A stretch of 64,000 bases of DNA from Clostridia bacterium (GTDB lineage: Bacteria > Bacillota > Clostridia > Oscillospirales > Acutalibacteraceae): assembly GCA_017466365.1 (NCBI GenBank), contig JAFTUG010000016.1, forward strand, positions 124,001-188,000, written 5' to 3'. The stretch's first letter is position 1. Every line of letters starts with the position of its first letter. Positions 25,625-35,601 of the stretch are shown here, in pieces. The translations under genes and the position numbers were made by a program. The notes under the pieces were generated by a model that was not told the origin of the DNA, searched no databases, and saw only the letters and a list, made by a program, of their open reading frames with translations.

Positions 25625-25652
25625 GTAGGGCGGGGGCTTGCTCCCGCCGTTC
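25625..25652. repeat. dispersed GTAGGG..CCGCC repeat unit
   Basis: GTAGGGCGGGGGCTTGCTC followed by CCGCCGTTC, an inverted repeat related to the unit at 2718-2747. Confidence 0.6.
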
Positions 25653-25653
25653 A

Positions 25654-25684
25654 AGAAAAAGGACCGGCTGAAACAACCGGTCCC
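25654..25684 (-). terminator. rho-independent terminator of gap
   Basis: On the minus strand, GGACCGG-ttgtttcag-CCGGTCC followed by TTTTTC, 18 bases after the gap stop. Confidence 0.9.
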
Positions 25685-25701
25685 TGAATATTCAGCTTAA
25701 A

Positions 25702-26718
25702 TTATGCAAGCTCTGCGAAGTACTTGATTGTACGAACCATCTGGCTTGTGTAGCTGTTTTCATTGTCATACCATGAAACAACCTGAACCTGATACATATC
25801 GTCAGCAATCTTTGTAACCATTGTCTGAGTTGCATCGAAGAGTGAACCGTAAGTGATACCGATGATATCGCTGGAAACGAGTTCTTCTTCTGTGTAACCG
25901 AAGGAAGCTGATGATGCAGCCTTCATAGCAGCATTGATGCCTTCCTTGGTGATGTCAGCGCCCTTAACAACTGCAACAAGGATAGTTGTTGAGCCTGTGG
26001 GAACGGGAACTCTCTGTGCGGAGCCGATGAGCTTGCCGTTGAGCTCGGGGATAACAAGACCGATAGCCTTTGCAGCGCCTGTTGAGTTGGGAACGATGTT
26101 AGCAGCAGCTGCTCTTGCTCTTCTGAGGTCGCCCTTTCTGTGAGGACCGTCAAGAACCATCTGGTCGCCTGTGTAAGCATGAACTGTTGTCATAATACCG
26201 CTCTGGATGGGAGCATAATCGTTGAGAGCCTTTGCCATGGGAGCAAGGCAGTTTGTTGTGCAGGAAGCAGCAGAGATGATTGTATCTTCAGCTGTAAGAG
26301 TGTTTTCGTTTACGCTGTAAACGATTGTGGGAAGATCATTGCCTGCGGGAGCGGAAATAACAACCTTCTTTGCGCCTGCATCGATGTGAGCCTGGCTCTT
26401 TGCCTTTGAGGTGTAGAAACCTGTGCATTCAAGAACAACGTCAACGCCGATTTCGCCCCAGGGAAGCTCTGCAGCGTTAGCTTTAGCATAGATTTTGATT
26501 TCTTTGCCGTTAACTGTGATGCTGTCTTCGCCTGCAACTACTGTATCAGCGAGAGCGTATCTGCCCTGTGCTGAATCGTACTTAAGAAGATGAGCAAGCA
26601 TTTTGGGATTTGTAAGGTCATTGATAGCAACGATTTCGTAGCCTTCTGCACCGAACATCTGACGGAATGCGAGACGGCCGATACGACCGAAGCCATTGAT
26701 TGCAACTTTAACTGCCAT
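25702..26718 (-). CDS. gap: glyceraldehyde-3-phosphate dehydrogenase (type I)
   Basis: Oxidises and phosphorylates glyceraldehyde-3-phosphate with NAD in glycolysis. It has 338 residues: NAD-binding [18 protein letters not shown], catalytic SCTTNCLAP, substrate-binding [22 protein letters not shown], and the C-terminal [15 protein letters not shown]. Own promoter and terminator, so a monocistron; codon use looks highly optimised. Confidence 0.98.
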   Translation of the reverse strand: MAVKVAINGFGRIGRLAFRQMFGAEGYEIVAINDLTNPKMLAHLLKYDSAQGRYALADTVVAGEDSITVNGKEIKIYAKANAAELPWGEIGVDVVLECTGFYTSKAKSQAHIDAGAKKVVISAPAGNDLPTIVYSVNENTLTAEDTIISAASCTTNCLAPMAKALNDYAPIQSGIMTTVHAYTGDQMVLDGPHRKGDLRRARAAAANIVPNSTGAAKAIGLVIPELNGKLIGSAQRVPVPTGSTTILVAVVKGADITKEGINAAMKAASSASFGYTEEELVSSDIIGITYGSLFDATQTMVTKIADDMYQVQVVSWYDNENSYTSQMVRTIKYFAELA

Positions 26719-26761
26719 AGTGAATTACCTCCAAAAATAATTTCATTTTTTGACAAGATAT

Positions 26762-26790
26762 ATTTTATACATTTTTTATCAAATATGCAA
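26762..26790 (-). promoter_or_regulatory. sigma-A promoter of gap
   Basis: On the minus strand, TTGCAT (26790-26785) and TAAAAT (26767-26762), 17-base spacer, about 44 bases before the start codon. Confidence 0.65.
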
Positions 26791-26903
26791 CAGTTTTTTG
26801 ATATTTTTCAAACTTTTGGTAAACTGAACAAAATTAGAAAAATCAGCGAAAAAAACGGTGCAATTCTAACAAAAAAACCAGTGTATTTTTATGCATTTTG
26901 ATT

Positions 26904-27386
26904 TCATTTATGATACTTTCCGCCGCTTGAAATCATAAAAGAACGGTAAATCTGTTCAAGCAGCATAACCCTTGCAAGCTGATGCGGAAAGGTCATGGGA
27001 CTCATGGAAAGACGGAATTTTGCTCTGCTTTTAACTTCGGGCGAAAGACCGTGAGAGCCTCCGATGATGAAGCAGAGCGAGCCAAAGCCCGAAACGGCAC
27101 ATTTTTCAATCTCTTTTGAGAGAGCCTCGGAGGATAATTCCCTGCCTTCTATGCAAAGTGCAAAAACCGCCTCATTCGATGAGATTTTAGACAGAATTCT
27201 CTCGCTTTCATCTGCGAGAGCGGCTTCAATCTGTGATTCGTTGGGATTTTCGGGAAGCCTTGCAGGAGGAAGTTCCGTTATTTTCAGCTTGCAGAATGCA
27301 CCGAGCCTTTTTTCGTATTCAGCGCATGCCATGCGAAGATAATCCTCTTTGAGTTTTCCGACGCATATTATATTTATATTTATCAT
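26904..27386 (-). CDS. rlmH: 23S rRNA (pseudouridine1915-N3)-methyltransferase
   Basis: A SPOUT methyltransferase acting on pseudouridine 1915 in 70S ribosomes. It has 160 residues: ININIICVGKLKEDYLRMACAEYEKRL, the knot motif FIIGGSHGLSPEVKSRA, and C-terminal LSMSPMTFPHQLARVMLLEQIYRSFMI. The ATG at 27386 fits the family N terminus; an ATG three codons upstream overlaps the AGG of the weak ribosome site. Confidence 0.96.
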   Translation of the reverse strand: MININIICVGKLKEDYLRMACAEYEKRLGAFCKLKITELPPARLPENPNESQIEAALADESERILSKISSNEAVFALCIEGRELSSEALSKEIEKCAVSGFGSLCFIIGGSHGLSPEVKSRAKFRLSMSPMTFPHQLARVMLLEQIYRSFMISSGGKYHK

Positions 27387-27429
27387 TGTTATCATCCTGA
27401 CTGCATAATTTTTATACGGGAGTGATTAT

Positions 27430-28518
27430 ATGAAAATGCTTAAAGAAAGGCTGCTTGTTTTGTTTTTTTGCCTTTTTATGATTGTGTGCAGTATCGGCGG
27501 AGTTCAGCTTACACGCAGAATTTCAGATACGGCAGTTACCGTAAACAGCGAACCCGAAACCACCGAAAAATACATAAAATGGGTTGATTTTTCCGTGCCG
27601 TATGCCGCGTTGCGTGACACAATGCAGCTCGATATTGATACCTATGGAACGGAAAGGCACCTTACCTGGATTGATACACTCTCTTATCTCGCCTGCAAAA
27701 ACGGCGGAAAATGGAGCAGCTACAAAAGCTCGCAGCTCGACGGGCTTGTTGAAGCACTCGGCGATGATTTGCTGCCCGATGACCTTATGAAAACCAATGA
27801 ATATTACCGCTTTCATAAGGAGGCTTTCTCTGCCGTGCTTTCGGGAATATTGGGCGAATATACCAAAGCCGCACCGGACGGAAACGGAGGAGTGAAGGTG
27901 GTGGAGGGCTATGGTCTAAAGGCATATTCTCCCGTTGCCGAGGGCTTTTGGTTCAGTCATTATGACGATTTCGGCGACTCGCGTTCATACGGCTATAAAC
28001 GCCGCCATCTGGGCAACGATTTGATGGGTTCAATCGGTACTCCGATAGTTGCCGTAGAGGGCGGAACCGTTGAAGCGATTGGTTGGAACCGTTATGGCGG
28101 CTGGAGAATTGCCGTGAGAAGCTTTGACGGTAAACGCTCATATTACTATGCGCATTTAAGACGAAACAGACCGTACGCCGAGGGTCTTGAAATCGGTTCG
28201 AGAGTTAAAGCGGGGCAGGTGATAGGTTATCTCGGAATGACGGGATATTCAACCGAAGAGAATGTAAACGGAATGACCGTTCCCCACCTTCATATCGGAA
28301 TGCAGCTTGTTTTCAATGAGGCGCAGAAAGAGGGGACAAATCAAATTTGGCTTGATATGTATGCTTTGATTGAGTTGCTGAATAAGAATAAATCAAGCGT
28401 TGTAAAAGATGAGGAAAGCGGTGAATATAAACGGGTTTATGATGTTTTTGACGCCTCATATCCCGATGATATGCGGCATATAACAACTCTTGCCCCAACG
28501 GAAATCACAGAGCAATAA
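27430..28518 (+). CDS. membrane-anchored M23 family metallopeptidase
   Basis: A likely peptidoglycan endopeptidase acting outside the membrane. It has 362 residues with one N-terminal hydrophobic segment (about 9-27). A helical region of unknown role follows. The LytM domain starts near residue 185, with zinc ligands in RRHLGNDLMG (H-x3-D) and HLHIG (H-x-H), so the site appears complete. It is divergent from rlmH and overlaps the 3' end of walJ by 14 bases. A sporulation role is possible but unproven. Confidence 0.88.
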   Translation: MKMLKERLLVLFFCLFMIVCSIGGVQLTRRISDTAVTVNSEPETTEKYIKWVDFSVPYAALRDTMQLDIDTYGTERHLTWIDTLSYLACKNGGKWSSYKSSQLDGLVEALGDDLLPDDLMKTNEYYRFHKEAFSAVLSGILGEYTKAAPDGNGGVKVVEGYGLKAYSPVAEGFWFSHYDDFGDSRSYGYKRRHLGNDLMGSIGTPIVAVEGGTVEAIGWNRYGGWRIAVRSFDGKRSYYYAHLRRNRPYAEGLEIGSRVKAGQVIGYLGMTGYSTEENVNGMTVPHLHIGMQLVFNEAQKEGTNQIWLDMYALIELLNKNKSSVVKDEESGEYKRVYDVFDASYPDDMRHITTLAPTEITEQ

Positions 28519-29290
28519 CGGGGTTTCTGTCGCCTGCAACGCTCAAAATATAGTCAATGTTTTCTTTTGCGCCTGCCATCGTCATTGCGGCGTGTGTTGT
28601 TTCGTATGCGAGAGAGGGAATATTATTTTCCTTGCTTAAGTGCCCCAAAACAAAACGAGTAGTTCCCGATTCAACAAGCTTTACCGCGGTTTTGGCACAG
28701 TTTTCGTTGGAAAGATGCCCGTGATCCGAAAGAATTCTTTGCTTGAGAAAATACGGATACGGTCCGTTCTGAAGCATGCCGACATCGTGGTTTGATTCAA
28801 GCAAAACAAGGTCGCAGCCGTAAATCGCATTCATAACGGAGTCGTTGATGCAACCGATATCGGTTGCAACGGCGAGCCGCTTGTTATCGGGGGTTACTAC
28901 GGTGAAGCCGGTGCTTTCTTTTGTGTCATGCGGAGTTTTAAAGGGTCTTATATGCATTCCGCAAATTTCTGTTCCGTTGTACGGAATAACATCGGCGGTC
29001 ATTTTTTCGGTCAGCGCACCAAGCTCCTCCATACCTGAAAGAGTGCCCTCGGATGCATAGACCTTTGTTCCATGGCGTTGAGCAAAAACCCTTACGCCGT
29101 TTATATGGTCCCAATGCTCATGGGTTATGAATATCGCGCCGATTGATGACGGGTTAACTCCGATTTCAGTCAATGCCTCAGCGGTTCTTTTTGCGCTGAC
29201 TCCGATATCGATAAGTATACCGCCGTGCGATGAACCGATGTATGTGCAGTTTCCGCTGCTTGATGAGTATAAAGAACAAAATCTTGCCAT
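28505..29290 (-). CDS. walJ: MBL-fold metallohydrolase, WalJ/YycJ-like
   Basis: A 261-residue metallo-beta-lactamase-fold protein: FCSLYSSSSGNCTYI start, metal motif THEHWDHINGV, and later HLSNENCAK and LGHLSKENN. The family is a predicted nuclease linked in Bacillus to WalRK and to coordination of division with replication; here no walRK is nearby. The ATG at 29290 follows GGAG. Confidence 0.88.
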   Translation of the reverse strand: MARFCSLYSSSSGNCTYIGSSHGGILIDIGVSAKRTAEALTEIGVNPSSIGAIFITHEHWDHINGVRVFAQRHGTKVYASEGTLSGMEELGALTEKMTADVIPYNGTEICGMHIRPFKTPHDTKESTGFTVVTPDNKRLAVATDIGCINDSVMNAIYGCDLVLLESNHDVGMLQNGPYPYFLKQRILSDHGHLSNENCAKTAVKLVESGTTRFVLGHLSKENNIPSLAYETTHAAMTMAGAKENIDYILSVAGDRNPVIAL

Positions 29291-29306
29291 ATGTAGCTCC
29301 AAAATA

Positions 29307-29344
29307 AACCGCCATAATCCGGTTAAGGCTTACGGCGGTTTTAA
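29307..29344 (-). terminator. terminator after murA
   Basis: On the minus strand, ACCGCC / GGCGGT with an inner TAAGCC/GGATTA pairing, then TTTATTTT. Confidence 0.7.
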
Positions 29345-29394
29345 TTGTAATTTAATTTTGCCGCAGATATTATATACATTATATATTCTTAAAA

Positions 29395-30687
29395 TTAACC
29401 TGCGTTTGTGAGTGCATCGGGTTCGGGGCAGAACATTCTTTTTATATCTGCTCCGAGGCCTTTGAATTTCTCAACAACATCCTCATATCCTCTGTCGATA
29501 TGGTAAATATCCTCAACCTCCGTTGTGCCGCTTGCCGCAAGGCCTGCAATAATCATTGCTGCACCTGCACGAAGGTCATCGGCTTTTACGGGAGCGCCCT
29601 TGAGCTGCTCAACACCCTGAACAACGGCAAGCTGACCGTCAGCCTTGATGTTTGCGCCCATGCGGTTGAGCTGTTCGGTGTATTTAAAACGGTTTGACCA
29701 TACGCTTTCGGAAATTATGCTTGTGCCGTCTGCAAGTGCAAGAAGCACTGCCATTTGCGGCTGCATGTCGGTGGGGAAGCCGGGATGAGGCATTGTTTTG
29801 ATATTGCATTTATCGGGGCGTCTGTCAAGCGAAACTCTGACCGCATCGTCAAATTCCTCAACTGTTGCGCCGCTTTCAATAAGCTTTTTGGAAATTGATT
29901 CAAGGTGCTTGGGAATAACGTTTTTGATAAGAACATCGCCCTTTGTTGCTGCAGCGGCAACCATATATGTGCCTGCCTCAATCTGGTCGGGAATGATTGA
30001 ATATGTGCAGCCGTGAAGCTGGTCAACGCCTCTTACCTTGATAACGTCTGTGCCTGCGCCTCTGATATCTGCGCCCATTGAGTTAAGGAAGTTTGCAAGG
30101 TCAACGATATGTGGCTCTTTAGCCGCATTTTCGATAACGGTAAGACCCTCTGCCTTGACTGCTGCAAGAAGAATGTTGACCGTTGCGCCGACCGATGCCA
30201 TGTCAAGATAAATAGGGCTGCCGATAAGCTTATCCGCTTTTGCGTCAACAATCGCATTATCCTCAACGGAAACGGTTGCGCCGAGAAGCTCAAAGCCTTT
30301 TATATGCTGGTCAATGGGTCTGGGACCGAGATAGCAGCCGCCGGGCATTGAAACCTTTGCTCTTGAAAATCTTCCGAGAAGAGCGCCGATAAAATAATAT
30401 GATGCGCGAAGATGCTTTGTCATATCGTGAGAAATAACATAAGAATCAACACGGCGTGAATCTATTTCAATTGAATGCTTATTTATAACTTTGATTTGTG
30501 CGCCGATTTGCTTGAGAATCTTCATCATATAGCCGATGTCGCTTATGGAGCAGGGGAGATTCTCGATAACGCAGATATCTTGAGAGAGAATAGCGGCAGG
30601 TATAATTGCAAGAGCAGCGTTTTTTGCGCCGCTTATTTCAACCTCACCGTGAAGAGGTGTACCGCCGTTGATTATGAATTTCTCCAA
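29395..30687 (-). CDS. murA: UDP-N-acetylglucosamine 1-carboxyvinyltransferase
   Basis: Transfers enolpyruvate from PEP to UDP-GlcNAc, the first committed step of peptidoglycan synthesis. It has 430 residues: SGAKNAALAIIPAAIL (with the active Lys-Asn), catalytic Cys in PGGCYLGPRPIDQHIKG, and HPGFPTDMQPQ. The Cys form is normally fosfomycin-sensitive. The TTG at 30687 is preferred, giving MEKFIINGG as in relatives, with GAGGG eight bases upstream; the ATG at 30702 has no ribosome site. Confidence 0.95.
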   Translation of the reverse strand: MEKFIINGGTPLHGEVEISGAKNAALAIIPAAILSQDICVIENLPCSISDIGYMMKILKQIGAQIKVINKHSIEIDSRRVDSYVISHDMTKHLRASYYFIGALLGRFSRAKVSMPGGCYLGPRPIDQHIKGFELLGATVSVEDNAIVDAKADKLIGSPIYLDMASVGATVNILLAAVKAEGLTVIENAAKEPHIVDLANFLNSMGADIRGAGTDVIKVRGVDQLHGCTYSIIPDQIEAGTYMVAAAATKGDVLIKNVIPKHLESISKKLIESGATVEEFDDAVRVSLDRRPDKCNIKTMPHPGFPTDMQPQMAVLLALADGTSIISESVWSNRFKYTEQLNRMGANIKADGQLAVVQGVEQLKGAPVKADDLRAGAAMIIAGLAASGTTEVEDIYHIDRGYEDVVEKFKGLGADIKRMFCPEPDALTNAG

Positions 30688-30719
30688 AGAAATTTCCCTC
30701 ATTTCATATATTTATTCTA

Positions 30720-31330
30720 TATAAACATATTATTTTTGTTAAAAACCCAAAGTATTATATCATCTTATTTCTGTTTTGAAAAGCCCTAAAATAAAAAAAT
30801 ATGTTATTTTTTTGTGGTTTTTTTGTAATTTTTTCTTATTTTTTGTGTTTTTGTGCGGCGAGAGAAGTGATTGCACATATAGTATGCCGTAAATCACGGT
30901 ACATATATGCTGTAAATTATTTGCGAATCACGGGTTAAAACATCCAAAAACAATGCTTCTGTTTTGTTGAAATTGACTATGGCTTTTTTGACGAAAGTGT
31001 TTTTCGTCTTTTTAACGGAATGAGCCGTTGTTTTAACAAATTTCGGGTTTGTGATTTGTGAAATTGAACAAACGGAAAGTCGGTTTTTTGTGCCAAATAC
31101 TAAAAATCGGAATTGGAATTTTGGAATGTCGGGATTTTTTTTGACAGCTGAAAATTGCAAAATTTTGTTAATTTTCAATAAAAACGGGCACAAATTCACA
31201 AAAAATTTAAAAAAACACCGAAAAATTACGAATATTTCTATTGCAAAACGGTTGGTTATTGTGTAAAATGTATATGTCCCGATGGTCATTTTGTATAAAT
31301 TCACAAAGAAGTTAAAACAAATCGAATTGT
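30720..31330. other. AT-rich gene-free stretch
   Basis: About 600 bases between divergent genes with long A and T runs. A 136-codon open frame at 30894-31304 (minus) has low-complexity Phe/Lys/Ile content and no ribosome site, and I do not accept it. An imperfect dyad around GTATGCCGT-aaatc-ACGGTACAT lies near 30880-30910, and AAAATG..CATTTT near 31266-31294. No RNA gene is recognised. Confidence 0.5.
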
Positions 31331-31342
31331 GGGGTAATAATT

Positions 31343-32425
31343 ATGTCTAACAGAATTTTCCAGGGTCTTGTTCATCAGATGAGAGATGCAGTAGGAAGAA
31401 CCCTGGGCGTAATTGATGAAACAGGCACCATTATCGCTTGCAGCGAATTGAGCAAAATCGGCGAGGTAATTTCAACTGCAAACGATATATTTGCGGACAA
31501 CGAGCTTCATTATATCAACGGATATACTTTCTGCAATTTCGGCGCACATATTCAGACCGAATATGCCGTTTTTGTTGAAGGCACCGATGAGCTTGCAGGC
31601 AGATTTGCGGCTGTTTGCTGTGTTTCGCTTGAAAATCTTAAGCAGTACTATGAAGAAAAGTTTGACAGGGGCAATTTCATTAAAAATGTTATTCTCGATA
31701 ACATACTTCCCGGTGATATTTATCTCAAGTCCAGAGAGCTGCGCTTTGCCTCCGAGGCAACAAGAGTTGTTCTTCTTATAAGAATAACAGACCATAACGA
31801 TGCCTCTGTATTTGATACTGTTCAGAATCTTTTCCCAGATAAGAGCAAGGATTTTGTTATCAATATCAATGAACACGATATTGCAATCGTTAAGGAAGTT
31901 CGCAGCAACATAGAATCCAAGGATCTCGAAAAGCTTGCACGTTCAATCTCCGATTCGCTCAGCACAGAGCTTTATACCCATGTTCTTGTCGGCATAGGCA
32001 CAACTGTTGAGGGAATAAAGGATCTTGCACGCTCCTTCAAGGAAGCACAGATTGCTCTTGAAGTAGGCAAGGTGTTTGATACGGAGAAAACCATTGTCAG
32101 CTATGAAAACCTCGGTATTGCCCGCCTTATTTATCAGCTTCCCACCACTCTTTGCGATATGTTCCTCAGAGAGGTGTTCAAGAGAGGCTCGATAGAAAGC
32201 CTTGACCATGAAACACTGTTTACAATCCAGCGTTTCTTTGAGAATAATCTCAATGTTTCGGAAACCTCGAGAAAGCTGTTTGTTCACAGAAACACACTTG
32301 TTTACAGACTCGAAAAGATTAAGAAGCTTACGGGTCTTGACCTTCGTGAGTTTGATGATGCAATCGTATTCAAGGTTGCGCTCATGGTTAAGAAGTATCT
32401 TGACGCAAAGCCCGTTAAGTATTAA
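31343..32425 (+). CDS. CdaR/PucR-family transcriptional regulator
   Basis: A 360-residue regulator. The N-terminal part (1-130) resembles a sensory CdaR/GAF-like domain (LGVIDETGTIIACSELSKIGEVI), followed by a GGDEF-like central region (HVLVGIGTTVEGIKDLARSFKEAQIALEVG) and the C-terminal PucR HTH_30 (FFENNLNVSETSRKLFVHRNTLVYRLEKIKKLTGLDLREFDDAI). Relatives sense sugar diacids or other small metabolites. It lies 30 bases upstream of ftsE on the same strand, suggesting it may govern the cell-wall operon; the signal is unknown. Confidence 0.87.
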   Translation: MSNRIFQGLVHQMRDAVGRTLGVIDETGTIIACSELSKIGEVISTANDIFADNELHYINGYTFCNFGAHIQTEYAVFVEGTDELAGRFAAVCCVSLENLKQYYEEKFDRGNFIKNVILDNILPGDIYLKSRELRFASEATRVVLLIRITDHNDASVFDTVQNLFPDKSKDFVININEHDIAIVKEVRSNIESKDLEKLARSISDSLSTELYTHVLVGIGTTVEGIKDLARSFKEAQIALEVGKVFDTEKTIVSYENLGIARLIYQLPTTLCDMFLREVFKRGSIESLDHETLFTIQRFFENNLNVSETSRKLFVHRNTLVYRLEKIKKLTGLDLREFDDAIVFKVALMVKKYLDAKPVKY

Positions 32426-32455
32426 TGCCTAAAATATTTTTAAGGATTTGATACA

Positions 32456-33304
32456 GTGATTGAATTTAAGAATGTATCCAAAAAGTATGACGGCGCAAAC
32501 GCTCATGCTCTTAAGGATATTAACTTGACTATAGATAAAGGTGAATTCGTCTTTGTTGTCGGCTCCTCCGGAGCGGGCAAGAGCACCTTCCTCAAGCTTA
32601 TGATGAGGGAAGAGGTTCCTTCAACGGGAACAATTGTTGTTGACGATGTTGACCTTACCAAAATAAAGAAAAGGGATATCCCGAAATTCCGCCGCAGACT
32701 CGGAATTGTTTTTCAGGATTTCCGCCTTATTCCGAATATGACCGTATTTGATAACGTTGCTTTTGCAATGCGTGTTATCGGAACAAAGGAAAAGAAAATA
32801 CGCCGCAGAGTTCCTTATGTTTTGAGCCTTATGGGTCTTAACGATAAGGCAAGAAATTATCCCAAGGAATTATCGGGCGGTGAGCAGCAGAGAGTTGCTC
32901 TTGCGCGTGCGCTTGCAAATAATGCCGAAATCATTATTGCGGACGAGCCTACAGGTAACGTTGACCCCCAGATGAGCTACGAAATCGTTGATTTGCTTAT
33001 GCGTCTTAACGAAGCGGGAACAACCGTTATCATGGTTACTCACGAGCATAGTCTTGTTCGCTGCTTTGATAAGCGAGTTATCATTCTCGATAAGGGAAGC
33101 GTTGTTTCCGACGGCGGAGCAATTATCCGCGAAGCGGCAACAGCCCATATAAATCCCATAAGCGAGATGTCAAATGAATACGTCGTTCCTCCCGAAGAGG
33201 ATTATTCCGCTTATACCGGAAATGCAGAGGCTATGGACGGTCAGGAAGATAATCCCGTTGAGATGGTTGAGGAAGAATTCATCATTGCAGGAGGCGACGA
33301 ATAA
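32456..33304 (+). CDS. ftsE: cell-division ATPase FtsE, extended C terminus
   Basis: ATPase of the FtsEX complex that activates wall hydrolases at the septum or side wall. It has 282 residues; GTG start. Walker A GSSGAGKST, signature LSGGEQQRVALARALA, Walker B IIIADEPTG and H-loop THEH are intact. FtsE usually ends near residue 225-230; here about 50 extra, acidic residues follow (PEEDYSAYTGNAEAMDGQ). The stop overlaps the ftsX start. Confidence 0.95.
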   Translation: MIEFKNVSKKYDGANAHALKDINLTIDKGEFVFVVGSSGAGKSTFLKLMMREEVPSTGTIVVDDVDLTKIKKRDIPKFRRRLGIVFQDFRLIPNMTVFDNVAFAMRVIGTKEKKIRRRVPYVLSLMGLNDKARNYPKELSGGEQQRVALARALANNAEIIIADEPTGNVDPQMSYEIVDLLMRLNEAGTTVIMVTHEHSLVRCFDKRVIILDKGSVVSDGGAIIREAATAHINPISEMSNEYVVPPEEDYSAYTGNAEAMDGQEDNPVEMVEEEFIIAGGDE

Positions 33305-34218
33305 TGGGTAAATTCGGTTATCTTATTAAAGAAGGCTTCCGCAATCTTAAGGTGAATAAGCTCATGTCGGTTGCTTCCGTAACCGTGCTTTTCAGCTGCC
33401 TTATGCTCATCGGCATCGCTTTTATGCTTCTTGTAAATATTGAGGCATTTATCGGCGGCATTGAGGCTGAAAATGTTATCATGGTTTATGCTGATGTTGA
33501 TGCAACGGAGGTTGACTATATTTCTTTGGGCAATAAGCTTGATGATATTGCGAATATAGCTTCAATAGAGAAGGTTGAGAAGGAAACGGCTTATGAGGAA
33601 ATCCTTGCAGACCTTGACGAGGGTCTTAAAACCTATCTCTCATCACTTGATGAAAACCCTCTTCCCGATGCATACAGAGTAACTGTTGCGGATATGTCGG
33701 GCTTTGAAACTGTTGTTTCGGAAATCAAAACCCTTGACGGCATTGAAAGGGTTTATGAAAACAGCACTCTTGCAAGGCAGCTTGAAGGAATCAGAAATTC
33801 CGTAACTTATATCAGTGTCGGTATGATTGCTTTGCTGCTTGTGGTTTCACTTTTTATTATTTCAAATACAATTAAAGTTACAATGTTCAGCCGCCGCCTT
33901 GAAATCAGCATTATGAAAAGCGTCGGCGCAACCAATTCGTTTATCCGCTTGCCTTTCATGGTTGAAGGCATCATAATCGGCATCATAGCGGGTATTCTTG
34001 CCACGGGAGCGGTATGGGGTATATATGAATTCGCTCTCGGCTCATTTACTGCCGTGCTTTCGGGCTTCGGCGGCACAGCACGGATTGATTTCCTTGATTA
34101 TGCTCTTTATCTTGTTGCGGCTTTTGTCGGTATCGGCGTTTTCACGGGCGTTTTCGGCAGTGCAACATCAATAAGAAAATATCTTAAGGAAAGGAAGTTT
34201 GTTGAACTTGAAGAATAA
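33304..34218 (+). CDS. ftsX: cell-division protein FtsX
   Basis: Membrane partner of FtsE that passes ATPase cycles to an outside hydrolase. It has 304 residues with four membrane segments: one at about 20-45, then an extracellular domain of about 130 residues, then three (175-200, 220-245, 270-295). EISIMKSVGATNSFIRLPFMVEGIIIG is the family signature near the second helix. Overlaps ftsE by one base and the next gene by about 20. Confidence 0.95.
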   Translation: MGKFGYLIKEGFRNLKVNKLMSVASVTVLFSCLMLIGIAFMLLVNIEAFIGGIEAENVIMVYADVDATEVDYISLGNKLDDIANIASIEKVEKETAYEEILADLDEGLKTYLSSLDENPLPDAYRVTVADMSGFETVVSEIKTLDGIERVYENSTLARQLEGIRNSVTYISVGMIALLLVVSLFIISNTIKVTMFSRRLEISIMKSVGATNSFIRLPFMVEGIIIGIIAGILATGAVWGIYEFALGSFTAVLSGFGGTARIDFLDYALYLVAAFVGIGVFTGVFGSATSIRKYLKERKFVELEE

Positions 34219-35593
34219 TAGAAAAACCATAACAAGAAAAATTCTTTGCCTTATTATGGCTTTTGTCTGTGTATTCTCGGTTGCGGCTCCTTACTCGGCA
34301 CCTGTTGCTTCTGCGCAGGAAAGTCTTGAGGATTTGAGAAATCAGATTGACGAAATCGAAAAAGATATAGTTGAAGATAACAAAGCTTTGGCGGAAGTTG
34401 AAAAAGATATCAAAAACAACGAAAAAAAGCTTGATAATCTCAATGACCAGCTTGACAAGATTTCGCAGCAGGTTGATTTGCTCATGGAAAGCATTGATAT
34501 TATTAATGATGATATTGATGATTTGCAGGGAGATATCAACGTTACTACAAATGATATAAAAGAAATTAACACGCAGATTGCGGAAATTGAAGCGCAAATC
34601 ACGGAAACCGAAGCTCTTATGGACAGCACGAGGGAAATCCTTCTTGCAAGAATCCGTGAGAATTATATGTCAGGAGAGGCATCAACCGTTGAGCTTCTTT
34701 TCTCAAGCACTGACCTTTCAACCTTCTTTGCAAGGCAGGAGCTTGTTAAGAGAGTTTCCGAAAATGATGCAGAGCTTATTTCCGAGCTTACGGAAAAAAT
34801 AAACGAGCTTGCAGAGCTTCAGTCAACACTTGAAACAACAAAATCTTCCCTTGAAGAAAAGAAATCCGAGCTCAATTCGCAGATGAATACTCTTAATACC
34901 AGACAGAATGAGCTTGAAAGCAATAAGAAATCCCAGCAGAAAAAGCAGGAAGAAGCCGCTGAAAAATACAGCGAGGTTGAAAATCTTATTGAAGAGCTCG
35001 ATAAGGACAGCGACGAGTATAAGAAGGCAATCAAGAAAAAAGAAGCCGAGCGTGAAGCACTTGAAGCTGAAATTGACGAGATAATCAAGCAGGAAGGCTC
35101 GCAGGTCGGCGATACTCCCGATGAGGAATACGAAAACGACGGTACTCTCGGCTGGCCTCTTAAAGAAAGATGCACAATCACTGCCGGCTATCCTTATTAT
35201 CCGAGCGGCGGCAGGCATTGGGGTATTGATATCTGCCTTTGCACATCAAGCGGCAGCACAAGAGATTCAAACGGCAACAGCCTTTCATACGGTCAGCCCT
35301 ATTATGCTTCGCAGGGCGGTGAGGTTATCATCGCCGATTGGCATAAGAGCTTCGGCAACTATGTTGTTGTTGACCACGGTGACGGTAAGCAGACTCTTTA
35401 TGCTCACTCAAAATCGTTGAATGTCAAGAAGGGTGATATCGTAAAGAAAGGTCAGCAGCTTGGTCTTATGGGTGATACGGGTAATGTTACCGGTCCTCAT
35501 CTTCACTTTGAAGTAAGAATCAAAAACGCAGACGGCAGCGTAAGCAGAGAGAATCCGCTCAATTATGTTTCCAAGCCGTCATATGTCATCTAA
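34199..35593 (+). CDS. coiled-coil M23 murein hydrolase (EnvC/PcsB/CwlO-like)
   Basis: The probable FtsEX-controlled peptidoglycan hydrolase. About 460 residues: signal peptide (ILCLIMAFVCVFSVAAPYSAPVASA), a long two-part coiled coil (about 40-300, full of EKDIVEDNKALAEVEKDIK type heptads), and a C-terminal LytM domain with GGRHWGIDICL (H-x3-D) and HLHFEVR (H-x-H), so the zinc site is complete. The start is one of several TTG codons at 34199-34208 inside the ftsX end, with AAGGAAAGGAAG upstream, so translation is coupled to ftsX. Confidence 0.92.
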   Translation: MLNLKNNRKTITRKILCLIMAFVCVFSVAAPYSAPVASAQESLEDLRNQIDEIEKDIVEDNKALAEVEKDIKNNEKKLDNLNDQLDKISQQVDLLMESIDIINDDIDDLQGDINVTTNDIKEINTQIAEIEAQITETEALMDSTREILLARIRENYMSGEASTVELLFSSTDLSTFFARQELVKRVSENDAELISELTEKINELAELQSTLETTKSSLEEKKSELNSQMNTLNTRQNELESNKKSQQKKQEEAAEKYSEVENLIEELDKDSDEYKKAIKKKEAEREALEAEIDEIIKQEGSQVGDTPDEEYENDGTLGWPLKERCTITAGYPYYPSGGRHWGIDICLCTSSGSTRDSNGNSLSYGQPYYASQGGEVIIADWHKSFGNYVVVDHGDGKQTLYAHSKSLNVKKGDIVKKGQQLGLMGDTGNVTGPHLHFEVRIKNADGSVSRENPLNYVSKPSYVI

Positions 35594-35601
35594 AAAAGCC
35601 G

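Noticed and set aside
30894-31304. 136-codon open frame in the murA/CdaR gap
   Set aside because: AT-driven composition (Phe, Lys, Ile, Asn), no ribosome binding site and no domain; likely chance.
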